The translations under genes were made by a program, and so were the position numbers. Shown one piece after another: positions 25,773-34,177 of a stretch of DNA of 64,000 nucleotides (positions within the stretch are counted from its first letter, which is position 1; every line of letters starts with the position of its first letter). The notes beneath the pieces were generated by a model. The model was not told the DNA's origin. It worked only from the letters and a program-made list of their open reading frames with translations, and made no database searches. The stretch comes from DATAGF01 sp963813355 (lineage in GTDB: Bacteria > Actinomycetota > Thermoleophilia > Miltoncostaeales > Miltoncostaeaceae), in contig CAWEYS010000025.1 in the NCBI GenBank assembly GCA_963813355.1, positions 5,164-69,163 on the forward strand, read 5' to 3'.

Positions 25773-26429
25773 GTGAGGATCGTCTCGGTCAACGTGGGCC
25801 GTCCCGCCACTCTGGAGTTCGACGGCCGCTCCGTGAGGAGCGCCATCGTCAAGCGTCCCGTGGCCGGGCGGGTGATGGTGCGGCGCACCAACCTGGACGG
25901 CGACGCCCAGGCAGACCTGAGGGTCCACGGGGGAGCCGACAAGGCCGTCTACGTCTACCCGGCCCAGCACTACGCGCACTGGGCCGGCGAGCTGGGTCGC
26001 GAGCTGTCGCCCTTCGGCTACTTCGGCGAGAACCTCACGGTGGAGGGCGTCGACGAGGCCGAGGTGCAGATCGGCGACGTCGTCCGCGCCGGGGAGGCCC
26101 TGCTCGAGGTGAGCCACCCGCGCGTGCCGTGCGCCAAGCTCGCGATGCGCATGCGCGACCATGCCTTCGGCAAGCCCTTCCTCGCCAGCGGGCGGGTCGG
26201 GTACTACCTCCGCGTGCTCGACGAGGGGGAGGTCGGGGCCGGCGACGCGCTGGACCTGGTCAGCCCCGGCGAGGGCGGCTTCAGCGTCCGCCGCATCGCG
26301 TGGATGCTCAACGACGCCACCGTCGACGACCTCGACGAGGCGGCGGCGCTACCGGCGCTCGCCCTGGGCTGGCGCCAGCGCTTCGCCGAGCGGGCGGTCG
26401 CGATGCGGCGCCGCCCCCTCTCGGCCTAG
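25773..26429 (+). CDS. MOSC-domain protein (YiiM-like)
   Basis: 218 aa, GTG start at 25773. The MOSC core is clear: RTNLDGDAQADLRVHGGADK, VYVYPAQHY, FGYFGENLTVEG and the conserved Cys in SHPRVPCAKLAMRM. YiiM-type MOSC proteins bind the molybdenum cofactor and reduce N-hydroxylated compounds. The stop overlaps the stop of the converging cupin gene. Confidence 0.9.
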   Translation: MRIVSVNVGRPATLEFDGRSVRSAIVKRPVAGRVMVRRTNLDGDAQADLRVHGGADKAVYVYPAQHYAHWAGELGRELSPFGYFGENLTVEGVDEAEVQIGDVVRAGEALLEVSHPRVPCAKLAMRMRDHAFGKPFLASGRVGYYLRVLDEGEVGAGDALDLVSPGEGGFSVRRIAWMLNDATVDDLDEAAALPALALGWRQRFAERAVAMRRRPLSA

Positions 26430-26830
26430 TCGTCGGAGTCGCTGCCCCACCAGCCGGGCAGCATCTCCGCGTCGCGGTTGTCGTGGCTGGGTGCGCCGAA
26501 CGCCAGCACCTCGGCGCCGTCCGGGCCGCCCGCGAGGCAGCGCGCGGCGGTCGGGGCCACCCGCACGGCCTCGAGCGGGCCGAGCTCGACGACCTCGTCC
26601 TCGACGCTCAGGCGGGCCGTGCCCGAGAGGACCACGTAGACCTCCTCCTGCTCCTGGTGGCGGTGGCCGAAGGGCGTCCGGAAGTCCGGGGCGATGCGGA
26701 AGTAGCTGACGCCGGCGCCCTCCAGGGCCAGGGGCTCGCGGGCGAACCGCGACTCGAGCCCGGGCGACAGGCCGAACCTCGGCGCCATGTCCTCCACCTC
26801 GAGGAGGTTGACCACGGTGAACTCGCTCAT
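26426..26830 (-). CDS. Cupin-domain protein
   Basis: 134 aa from MSEFTVVNLLEVEDM. Cupin motif 1 appears as FGHRHQEQEEVYVVLSG (His, His, Glu, with the expected spacing) and motif 2 as ARCLAGGPDGAEVLAFGAP, in which the usual His is absent. The metal site is therefore incomplete or uses another residue. Function unknown; probably a small-molecule isomerase or a binding protein. A start 45 bases upstream is possible but lacks support. Confidence 0.8.
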   Translation of the reverse strand: MSEFTVVNLLEVEDMAPRFGLSPGLESRFAREPLALEGAGVSYFRIAPDFRTPFGHRHQEQEEVYVVLSGTARLSVEDEVVELGPLEAVRVAPTAARCLAGGPDGAEVLAFGAPSHDNRDAEMLPGWWGSDSDD

Positions 26831-26871
26831 CTCGGTCTCCAGGTGCGCTCGTTCCTCGGCACATGCTTCAC

Positions 26872-26903
26872 GCATGCATTACATGCATTTTGATATCATC
26901 ATC
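26872..26903 (+). promoter_or_regulatory. AT-rich promoter/operator of vapBC
   Basis: In a 75% GC region this stretch holds overlapping GCATGC and ATGCAT (26872-26879), a second ATGCAT (26883-26888) and the palindrome TGATATCA (26891-26898) just before the antitoxin ATG at 26906. TTGATA- and TATCAT-like elements lie inside. Repeated palindromes of this kind are typical of autoregulated toxin-antitoxin promoters, bound by the ribbon-helix-helix antitoxin. Confidence 0.6.
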
Positions 26904-26905
26904 CC

Positions 26906-27127
26906 ATGGCGAACGTGCAGATCCGCGGGGTGCCGGAGGACGTCCACCGCCGCCTGAAGTCGCAGGCGGCCCTGTCCGGACAGTCCCTCAATGAGTTCCT
27001 GCTTGCCCGGATGGGCGAGATCGCACGCACTCCGACCATTCCGGAGCTCGCGGAGCGCATCCGCTCGCGAGCGGCGTATGAGGGCCCCTCGACCGCGGAC
27101 ATCGTGCGCCGGGACCGCGACCGGTGA
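26906..27127 (+). CDS. vapB: VapB/FitA-type ribbon-helix-helix antitoxin
   Basis: 73 aa. The N-terminal strand and two helices (MANVQIRGVPEDVHRRLKSQ, LSGQSLNEFLLARM) form an RHH DNA-binding unit of FitA/VapB type. The acidic/basic C-terminal tail (TADIVRRDRDR) should wrap the toxin. Its stop overlaps the toxin GTG (27124-27127), the normal arrangement. It probably represses its own promoter just upstream. Confidence 0.88.
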   Translation: MANVQIRGVPEDVHRRLKSQAALSGQSLNEFLLARMGEIARTPTIPELAERIRSRAAYEGPSTADIVRRDRDR

Positions 27128-27834
27128 TCGTCGTGGACGCGTCCGTGCTCGCGGACTTCCTGCTCGGCCGCCGCGAGGCGACGGAGGCGATCGCGGATGC
27201 GCTTCGGGAGGACGCCGATCAGCCGCTCCACGCGCCCGAGGTCGTCGAGCCCGAGACGCTGAACGCGCTTCGGCGGCTCGTGCTGTCGGGTCGCCTCGGG
27301 GAGGAGCGCGCCTCGGAGGCCGTCGCCGATCTGGGCAGCGCACGGCTGGTGAGGCACCCGCACGCCCCCCTCCGGGAGCGGGTGTGGGACCTCCGCCACG
27401 ACCTGACGGCGTACGACGCGTCGTATCTCGCGCTGGCCGAGGCGCTCGACGACCCTCTGCTGCTCACGGCCGACGCCGGGTTGGCGGCGCGGGGGCGGCG
27501 GTCGCTCGGCGACGAAGGGGTCGCGCTGATCCGGTTTTGTTGCTTGTTTTTGTTGTTGTTTTTTGTTTGGTTGCCGGGGCGCGGCGGTGGCTGGTTCGCC
27601 GCCCCGCCCGCTGGTGGCGCCGCGGCCGCGGTGCCGCGCCGGCTTGGCCGTCGCCGACCCCGCCGCGTTGGCGCGCGCGTGGCCCCTGGCCCGGCGCCCC
27701 CGGGCCGCGTCTGGCCCGCGGCGTCGCGTCTCGGTGCGGCCCGCGGGTCCGGCGGGCCGCGCGCGTGTGCCGCGTGTGTGGTCGCGCATCGCGCCCGCCT
27801 GGCGCGGGCGCCGGCACGCGCCGCGGTGGCGTGA
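27124..27834 (+). CDS. vapC: VapC-type PIN-domain toxin with an unusual read-through tail
   Basis: The PIN domain (residues 1-138) has MIVVDASVLADFLLGRR (first Asp), APEVVEPETLNALRRLV (Glu), YDASYLALAE and LLTADAGLAARG (later Asp residues), the Mg-dependent RNase site. Homologues normally end soon after this, near 27535. Here the frame has no stop and runs on for about 95 codons of low-complexity sequence (CCLFLLLFFVW, then Arg/Pro/Ala) encoded by an adenine-poor tract. The tail is probably not a real domain; a lost stop is likely. Confidence 0.8.
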   Translation: MIVVDASVLADFLLGRREATEAIADALREDADQPLHAPEVVEPETLNALRRLVLSGRLGEERASEAVADLGSARLVRHPHAPLRERVWDLRHDLTAYDASYLALAEALDDPLLLTADAGLAARGRRSLGDEGVALIRFCCLFLLLFFVWLPGRGGGWFAAPPAGGAAAAVPRRLGRRRPRRVGARVAPGPAPPGRVWPAASRLGAARGSGGPRACAACVVAHRARLARAPARAAVA

Positions 27835-27901
27835 CGCCCGTCGGGGCTCCGTGGCCGTCGCGCCTTTCGTGCCCCTGCGCCGCCCCTTGCGCCCCGCCCC
27901 C
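27530..27901. other. Adenine-depleted, strand-asymmetric low-complexity tract
   Basis: On the plus strand these 372 bases contain only four A residues (27657, 27788, 27816, 27834), while T is common. The left end is a T/G tract (27534-27573) and the rest is G/C/T. The minus strand is correspondingly almost T-free. About 46 A would be expected at this G+C. It lies between the converging vapC and membrane-protein genes and looks non-coding on both strands. Confidence 0.7.
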
Positions 27902-27924
27902 ACCCATATAGCTAGCGGGCTCCG

Positions 27925-28737
27925 TCAGGCCGGCGTGCAGCCCGGCGGCCCGTCGACCACGCGGGCGCGGGCGCCGGGCTGGGCGAAGCCGGCGCCGGGC
28001 AGGATCGCGACCGTCGCCCGGCCGCCGCCCGGGAGGAGCGCCGACCACCGGCCGGCGCCGGCGGGCTCGACCCGGGTCGGGGCGACGCCGCACGCCGCGG
28101 CCGCCGCATCGCGCGCGACGGCCGCGTCGGCGACCCGGTGGGCGGGTGTCATGCGGCCCTCGGGAGGCGCCTGCGGGCTGCCCGGCCCCACGATGGCGAG
28201 CACGGCCACGACGGCGACGGCGACGGCGGCGGCGCCGACCGCGAGGCGCAGGGCACGGACCGACCGGCGCGAGCCGCGCCAGGGGGGCCGCCCGGCGGCC
28301 GGCAGCGGGCCGGCGAAGCGGCCGCGCCGGCCGGGCGGGACGAACGCGACCAGGGGCGCGGCCGCGGCGATCGCGGCGACGCCGATCTGCGAGGCCTCCA
28401 GGCTGGCGAGCCCGAGCATGCGCAGCGGCAGGCACACCACCGTCCAGAGCGCGGCGGCGGCGAGCACGACCATCGCGCGCCGCACCCGGCCCCACGAGAC
28501 CCAGGTGCGCCGGGCGCGTGTCCACGGCGCGAGCGCGAGGTAGGCGTCGACCTGCCGCCGGCGCCAGAGCGCCATGGCGCTCTCGCCCACCGGCCGGCCC
28601 GCCGGGCCCAGGAGGGGCTCGAGCTGCTCGGCGACCTCGCCCTCGAGCCGCGCCTGGCGGCGCAGCTGGGCCGCCGTCCGCTCCCGGCTCAACCGGTCGC
28701 GGCGCGCGGCCGCGGCGGCGGCGAGGGCGTGGCTCAC
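27925..28737 (-). CDS. Membrane protein of unknown function
   Basis: About 270 aa, GTG start at 28737 overlapping the LOG gene stop. The first 90 residues are soluble and helical (RRDRLSRERTAAQLRRQARL). Hydrophobic segments follow at about 100-125 (MVVLAAAALWTVVCLPLRML), 130-150 and 190-210 (AVGAAAVAVAVVAVLAIVG). A C-terminal Pro/Ala-rich external domain contains CGVAPTRVEPAG. No family is recognised. It is coupled to LOG and nitroreductase genes. Confidence 0.7.
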   Translation of the reverse strand: MSHALAAAAAARRDRLSRERTAAQLRRQARLEGEVAEQLEPLLGPAGRPVGESAMALWRRRQVDAYLALAPWTRARRTWVSWGRVRRAMVVLAAAALWTVVCLPLRMLGLASLEASQIGVAAIAAAAPLVAFVPPGRRGRFAGPLPAAGRPPWRGSRRSVRALRLAVGAAAVAVAVVAVLAIVGPGSPQAPPEGRMTPAHRVADAAVARDAAAAACGVAPTRVEPAGAGRWSALLPGGGRATVAILPGAGFAQPGARARVVDGPPGCTPA

Positions 28738-29456
28738 CGCTCCGGCCCCACCGCCATCTCCACGATCTCCTCCGGCGAGTCGGACATCTTGAACAGGTCC
28801 ATGTCCGCGCGGGCCACCAGGCCCTCCTCGAGCAGGCGCGCCTGGACCCAGCGCACGAGGCCGGCCCAGTGGGCGGTGCCGCACAGCACCACGGGGAAGC
28901 TCAGCGCCTTGCCGGTCTGGATGAGCGTCAGCGACTCGAACAGCTCGTCCATCGTGCCGTAGCCGCCCGGGAAGACGATGTACGCCTCGGAGTACTTCAC
29001 GAACATGGTCTTCCGTACGAAGAAGTAGCGGAACGCGATCGCCAGGTTCACGTACTCGTTGACGGCCTGCTCGTGCGGCAGCTCGATCGTGCAGCCCACC
29101 GACATGCCCCCCGCCTCGGCGGCGCCGCGGTTGGCCGCCTCCATGACCCCCGGGCCGCCGCCGGTGATGACCGCGTACCCGCGTTCGGCCAGCAGCCGGC
29201 CCACCTCGCGCGCCAGCCCGTAGTAGGGGCTGTCGGCGGCCAGGCGCGCGGAGCCGAAGACCGACACGGCCGGGCCCACCCGGGCCAGCGCGTCGAAGCC
29301 GTCGACGAACTCGCCGAGGATGCGGAGGGCGCGCCAGGGCTCGCTGTGGATGAAGTCGGGGTCGGTCGGGCGCGTCAGCAGGCTGGCGTCGGCGTGGCCG
29401 ATCGCCTCGCGCGCGGGCCCGCGCGCGTCCAGGCGCCCGGGTCGGACGATCCTCAC
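28734..29456 (-). CDS. LOG-family protein (TIGR00730-type Rossmann fold)
   Basis: 240 aa, GTG at 29456. It has the LOG motifs VSVFGSARL, ITGGGPGVMEAANRGA and FPGGYGTMDELFESL, the last two forming the nucleotide and catalytic site of cytokinin riboside 5'-monophosphate phosphoribohydrolases. Bacterial members hydrolyse AMP-like nucleotides to base plus ribose-5-phosphate. The start overlaps the nitroreductase stop by 4 bases, and the stop overlaps the membrane protein gene. Confidence 0.9.
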   Translation of the reverse strand: MRIVRPGRLDARGPAREAIGHADASLLTRPTDPDFIHSEPWRALRILGEFVDGFDALARVGPAVSVFGSARLAADSPYYGLAREVGRLLAERGYAVITGGGPGVMEAANRGAAEAGGMSVGCTIELPHEQAVNEYVNLAIAFRYFFVRKTMFVKYSEAYIVFPGGYGTMDELFESLTLIQTGKALSFPVVLCGTAHWAGLVRWVQARLLEEGLVARADMDLFKMSDSPEEIVEMAVGPER

Positions 29457-29980
29457 GGCGCCGGCGATCCGACGCGGCGCACGAGCCGCTCCAGCGGGAG
29501 CCGGCGCGCCCGGCGGCTCCAGGCCTCGGCCGTCCGGCGGGACGGGTCGCGGCCGGCCGCGGGGTACCCGAAGCCGAGCACGATCACCGGCCGCTCCGGG
29601 TCGACGATGCCGAGGGCCCGGCGCAGCGCCTCCGGGTCGGCGATGCCGTTGGGGCAGGAGGCGATGCCCTGGGCCCACCCCGCGAGCATCATGCTCTGGG
29701 CGACCCGGCCGACGTCGAAGTCGACGAGCCCGCCGCCGGGGGTGGCGGTGATGGTCACGACCAGCGCCGCGCCGAGCACGTTTCCGGCTCCGTAGACGGC
29801 TCCCGCCACTGCGGCGCGCGCGTCGCCCTCGGCGACGACGAAGCGGCAGGGCTGACGGTTGCGGGCGCTGCCGGAGAGGCGGCCGGCGTCGAGGATCCAG
29901 GCCTCGGCCTCGGGCGGGATGGGCTCCCCGGAGTAGGCGCGCACGTCCCGCTTGCTGGCCACGGCGAGGAGGGCGTCCAT
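29453..29980 (-). CDS. Nitroreductase-family flavoprotein
   Basis: 175 aa. SKRDVRAYSGEPIPPEAEAW and SGSARNRQPCRFVVAEGD form the FMN-binding start of the fold. SMMLAGWAQGIASCPNGI and IVLGFGYPAAGRDPSRR are the later conserved parts. It should reduce nitro, quinone or enone substrates with NAD(P)H. The length is near the short end of the family. It is the first gene of a three-gene overlapping unit. Confidence 0.88.
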   Translation of the reverse strand: MDALLAVASKRDVRAYSGEPIPPEAEAWILDAGRLSGSARNRQPCRFVVAEGDARAAVAGAVYGAGNVLGAALVVTITATPGGGLVDFDVGRVAQSMMLAGWAQGIASCPNGIADPEALRRALGIVDPERPVIVLGFGYPAAGRDPSRRTAEAWSRRARRLPLERLVRRVGSPAP

Positions 29981-30022
29981 CGCCGGGACCCTACCCGCCC
30001 GCGGAGCGGGCCGGCCCCGGCC

Positions 30023-30463
30023 TCAGCGGGCGGTGTGGGAGACGCAGAAGGGCGTCCCCCAGATGGGCTCGCGGCCGCAGGGCTTGCCCTTGCGGTTGAG
30101 CGCGGCGCAGCGCGGCGCCTCGCCGAGCCCCTGGGCGCCCCGCTGGGTCTCGAAGTGGTCGCGGGCGCGCGCGAGGTGCCGCTCGATGATGTGCGACGCC
30201 AGCAGCTGGTCCTGAGCGCGCATCAGGGAGCGGGCGGCCGAGAAGAGCGTGCGCGAGGCCATCGGCTCCGACCCCGGGTCGGCGGCCAGCCGGGCGACGC
30301 TCGCCTCGCAGGCCTGCAGCAGGTAGCGCTCGGACCAGCCGGGCCGGCGGGGGTCGGGCATCAGCGAGGGCCTGAGGGCGCGCCACAGGTCGCGGGTGAA
30401 GCGCTGGATCGCCGCCGTCCGGTCACGGCCGCCCTGCGCTCGCTCGCGAACCTCGTCGATCAC
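30023..30463 (-). CDS. Unknown protein with C-terminal Cys/His motif
   Basis: About 146 aa from a GTG at 30463 (VIDEVRERAQGGRDR). The body is helical. The C-terminus has CAALNRKGKPCGREPIWG and TPFCVSH, a C-x9-C-x9-C-x2-H pattern that could bind zinc. Similar short Cys/His segments occur in DUFs of actinobacteria. A longer frame upstream exists but would overlap the promoter of the MerR gene. Function unknown. Confidence 0.6.
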   Translation of the reverse strand: MIDEVRERAQGGRDRTAAIQRFTRDLWRALRPSLMPDPRRPGWSERYLLQACEASVARLAADPGSEPMASRTLFSAARSLMRAQDQLLASHIIERHLARARDHFETQRGAQGLGEAPRCAALNRKGKPCGREPIWGTPFCVSHTAR

Positions 30464-30531
30464 GCCCCCAAGGAAGCCAAACCCGGCAGCGATTGTCAAG
30501 AGTCTGTCCAAGTTTCGGCGGCCGGGAGAAA

Positions 30532-30600
30532 ACACGCTGTATGCGGGAGAAATCGGCCGCGAGTCGGGCTCGATCGGGGCGCATACACTGGACACGCTGT
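30532..30600 (+). promoter_or_regulatory. Paired ACACGCTGT sites upstream of the MerR/B12 regulator
   Basis: ACACGCTGT occurs at 30532-30540 and again at 30592-30600, exactly 60 bp apart and 16 bp before the regulator ATG. Each is a short dyad (ACA...TGT). The spacing is close to a whole number of helical turns, so two bound dimers would lie on one DNA face. An autoregulatory operator is likely but not shown. Confidence 0.4.
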
Positions 30601-30615
30601 TCAGGTTTGGCCAGC

Positions 30616-31513
30616 ATGGGCGCGATGGCATCGGCACCCCTCCCCGAGGCCCCGCCGCTGGTGCGCATCGGCGAGCTCAGCCGGCGGCACGGCGTGAGCC
30701 CGGACCTCCTGCGGGCCTGGGAGCGCCGCTACGGCCTGCTGGCGCCCGAGCGCACGCCGGGCGGCTTCCGCCTCTACACCTCCCGGGACGAGGCCCGGGT
30801 GCGCGCCATGCGCCGCGGGCTCGCGCAGGGCCTGTCCGCGTCGGCGGCCGCGCGGAGCGCCCTGCGCGAGCCCGCGCCGCCGGCCGGCGCCGAGCGCGCC
30901 CTCGCGCTCTCGACGGCGGGGGCGGAGCTGGGCGAGGCGCTCGAGTCGTTCCGCGACGTCGATGCCCAGACGGTGCTCGACCGGCTCTTCGCGACGTTCA
31001 GCCTCGCCACGGTGCTGCGCGACGTCGTGCTGCCCTACCTGCGCGACATCGGCGACCGCTGGGAGGCGGGCGAGCTCTCGGTCGCGCAGGAGCACTTCGC
31101 GAGCGGCATCATCCGCGGCCGGCTGCTGGGCCTGGCGCGCGGCTGGGACACCGGCGTCGGCCCGCGGGCGCTCCTCGCCTGCCCGCCCGGGGAGCAGCAC
31201 GACCTGGGCCTGGTGTGCTTCGGGCTGGCGCTGCGCGAGCACGGCTGGCGCATCACCCACCTCGGCCCGGACACGCCCGTCGGCAACGTGCGCGACGTCG
31301 CCGCCGAGCTCGAGCCGGCGGTGGTCGTGATCTGCGCCGAGCTGGACGAGCCGATGCGGGCCGCGATCGGCGAGATCGAGCAGCTCGCGGAGCGCTTCGA
31401 GGTCGCGCTCTGCCGGGCGCGGCGCGACGGCCGAGCAGGCCCGCCGCGCCGGGGCGCGGCTCCTGCAGGACGCGCCGGTCGCCGCCGCCGCGAGGATGGC
31501 CGAAGGGCGCTGA
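30616..31513 (+). CDS. MerR-family regulator with B12-binding domain (CarH/LitR-like), one frameshift
   Basis: About 298 aa. The N-terminal MerR winged helix is RIGELSRRHGVSPDLLRAWE ... RLYTSRDEARV. The middle has the light-sensing cobalamin motif W-x9-EH as RWEAGELSVAQEHFAS. The C-terminal B12 domain has PPGEQHDLGLV (E-x-H type) and THLGPDTPVGNV. This combination is typical of adenosylcobalamin photoreceptors that release DNA in light. One extra base near 31409 shifts the last about 34 codons; in the other frame they end RMAEGR. ATG at 30616 or 30625. Confidence 0.85.
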
Positions 31514-31572
31514 GCGCGTCGCCGCGCCGCCCGCCGGGTAGCCTTCCGCAACATCCGGGACGCGGGGGCGCC

Positions 31573-32451
31573 GTGGACGAGTTCCTGAACACCACGATCA
31601 ACGGCCTGTCGAGCGGGGGCGATCTACGCGCTCGGCGCCATCGGGCTGTCGCTGGTGTACGGGATCCTGAAGCTCGTCAACTTCGCCCACGGCGACTTCA
31701 TGACCCTCGGCGGCTACGTCGCCTTCGCCATCAACGTGAGCGCCGGCATGCCGCTCGCCGTGGCCTTCCTCGGGCGCGATCGCCGCGGTCGCGGCCCTCG
31801 GCCTCGTGCTGGAGTTCACGATCTGGGCGCCGATGCGGCGCCGCGGGGCGGGCGTCATGCAGCTGCTGCTGCTGTCCATCGGGCTGGCGTTCGTCATCCG
31901 CAACCTGATCCTGTTCGAGTGGGGCGGCGACGACCGCGCGCTCGACGTCGACCAGTTCCAGGTGTGGAACCTCTTCGGGGACGTCACGATCACGGCCATC
32001 CAGGTCACGGTGATCGTCACCGCCGGGGTGGTGCTGGTGCTCGTGGCGACCATGCTCCGGGTCGACGCTCATCGGCAAGACCATGCGGGCGCTGTCGGAC
32101 AGCTTCGACCTCGCCGAGGTCTCGGGGGTCAACACGCGCCGGGTGGTGATCTACACCTGGCTGCTCGCCGGCGGCCTGGCCGGCCTCGCCGGCGTGCTGG
32201 CGGCCATCTACACGACGCTCACGCCCAACACGGGCTGGTTCCTGCTGCTGCCGATCTTCGCCGCGGTCGTGCTCGGGGGGATCGGCAACGCGTACGGGGC
32301 GCTGATCGGCGGGCTCACGATCGGCCTGGTGCAGGAGTGGTCGACGATGTTCGTCCGCCCGACCTACAAGGAGGCCATCGGCTTCCTCGTGCTGATCCTG
32401 GTGCTGCTCGTCCGGCCCCAGGGCATCCTCGGCCAGGCGCGCACGGTCTAG
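31573..32451 (+). CDS. livH: Branched-chain amino acid-type ABC permease, LivH-like, three frameshifts
   Basis: Membrane permease of a polar/branched-chain amino acid importer. Recovered pieces in order are DEFLNTTINGLSSG, AIYALGAIGLSLVYGILKLV then NFAHGDFMTLGGYVAF (the family signature), MQLLLLSIGLAFVIRNLIL, TMRALSDSFDLAEVSG (the EAA-type loop) and FAAVVLGGIGNAYGALIGG. Repaired length is about 291 aa, normal for LivH. Frame changes lie near 31618, 31773 and 32060, each an apparent extra base. All residues around them are kept, so sequence error is more likely than decay. Confidence 0.85.
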
Positions 32452-32460
32452 GGAGACGAC

Positions 32461-33401
32461 ATGGACCCGCTCCTCGCCTTCGGCTTCTGGGCCTTCGTCC
32501 TCACCTTCGCCGGGCATCTACGCGATCTTCGTGCTGGGCCTGCAGCTCGAGGTGGGCGACACCGGCCTGATCAACTTCGGCCACGTCGCCTTCATGGCGA
32601 TCGGCGCCTACACGATGGGCCTGCTGGTCACCAACGACGTGACGATCTGGGTCGCGATCCCCATCGCCGATCGCGGCCGCGGCGGCGGGGGGCCTGCTGC
32701 TGGGGCTGCCGACCCTGCGATTGCGGGCCGACTACTTCGCGATCGTCACGATCGCCGCCGGGGAGATACTCCGGATAACCATCCAGAACGAGGAGGGCAC
32801 GACCGGCGGCACCCAGGGCCTGCGCAGCGCGAGCGGGCCGTGGCGGGACGCCAACAACGACATCCTCGACTTCTTCTCCGGCCTCGGGGTCGAGCTCGAC
32901 CGCCGGGTGCCGCTGCTGGTGCTGGTCTGGGTGACCGCGGTCCTGGTCGGCCTGCTGCTGGTCTACCTCGGCCGCTCCCCCTGGCGGCGGGCCCTGCGGG
33001 CCGTGCGCGAGAACGAGGAGGCCGCGGCGGCCACGGGCAAGCCGGTGTTCAGCTACAAGCTGCAGTCGCTCGCCCTGGGCTCGGCGATCGCCGGCCTGGC
33101 CGGCGTCTTCTACACGCTCTTCTCCACCACCCTCTTCCCGGAGAACTTCGAGCCGATCTTCACCTTCGTGGGCTTCGCCATCCTCATCCTCGGGGGCATC
33201 GGGAGCTACTTCGGCGTGGTCGTGGGCTCGGTCGTGATCGCCTTCATCGTCTCGGGCAGCCGCTTCATCGACTTCCCGCTCGACTCCGACAAGGTGGCCG
33301 CGCTGCGCTTCGTGGTGATCGGGCTGATCATCATGGGGATGATGGCGTTCCGGCCGCAGGGCCTGTTCGGCAAGAAGGAGGAGCTCCATCTCGACGCCTG
33401 A
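32461..33401 (+). CDS. livM: Branched-chain amino acid-type ABC permease, LivM-like, two frameshifts
   Basis: Second permease, about 312 aa after repair. It contains IYAIFVLGLQLEVGDTGLIN then FGHVAFMAIGAYTMGLLVTN (LivM signature), LRADYFAIVTIAAGEILRIT, the EAA-type loop WRRALRAVRENEEAAAATGK and GGIGSYFGVVVGSVV. Frame changes are near 32513 and 32669. It starts ATG 9 bases after livH and is followed at once by livG. Confidence 0.87.
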
Positions 33402-34177
33402 CGGGGCCCTGCTCGACGTCCGCGACCTGCGCGTCAGCTTCGGCGGCCTGCGCGCGGTGGACGGCGCGACCTTCGCGGTGCGCGAGCGGAAGCGTCACGG
33501 CGCTGATCGGCCCGAACGGCGCCGGCAAGACCACCGCCTTCAACCTCCTGACCGGCTTCATCAAGGCCGAGGGCGGGACGGTGACCTTCGACGGCCGCGA
33601 CATCACCGGGCAGAGCCCCGACGCGATCGCCCGCCAGGGGATGGTCCGCACCTTCCAGCTCACCCGGGTCCTGGCGAAGATGACCGTGCTCGAGAACGTC
33701 ATGCTCGCGGCGCCCGCCCAGCCGGGCGAGCGCCTCGACACCGCGCTCTTCCGGCCGCGGCGCTGGCGGCGGCGCGAGGCGGAGGTGCGCGAGCAGGCGA
33801 TGGAGATGCTGGGCGAGGTCGGCATCCACACCCACGCCGAGGAGTACGCGGCGACGCTGTCGGGCGGCCAGCGCAAGCTGCTCGAGCTGGCGCGCGCGCT
33901 GATGACGCAACCACGCCTCGTGCTGCTGGACGAGCCGATGGCCGGGGTCAACCCCACCCTCGGCCACCGCCTGCTCGACTACCTGCAGCGGCTGCGCGAG
34001 GAGCGCGGCCTGACGGTGCTGTTCGTCGAGCACGACATGGACGTCGTGATGGGGGTCTCCGAGGAGGTGATCGTGATGGCCGAGGGACGCGTGATCGCCC
34101 ACGGATCCCCCGAGTCGGTGCGCTCGGACCCCCAGGTGATCGACGCCTACCTCGGCGCCGAGCCCGCCGCCGCATGA
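33388..34177 (+). CDS. livG: ABC transporter ATPase, LivG-like, one frameshift
   Basis: ATPase with Walker A GPNGAGKTTAF, Q-loop region RTFQLTRVLAKMTVLENVML, signature LSGGQRKLLELARAL and Walker B LVLLDEPMAGVNP. The livG-type D-loop/H-loop is VLFVEHDMDVVM. One extra C near 33487 breaks the frame. The start is unclear: an AAGGAGG ribosome site lies at 33376-33382, but the codon at the right distance reads ATC (33388); a rare start or a base error is possible. The stop overlaps livF (ATGA). Confidence 0.87.

Noticed and set aside
27530..27901. Variable repeat of a diversity-generating retroelement
   Set aside because: Adenine loss fits the idea loosely, but no reverse transcriptase, template repeat or target lectin-like domain is in the window.
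30470..30615. Cobalamin riboswitch upstream of the MerR/B12 gene
   Set aside because: No B12-box-like sequence or long conserved fold is visible, and the leader is too short after the paired sites.
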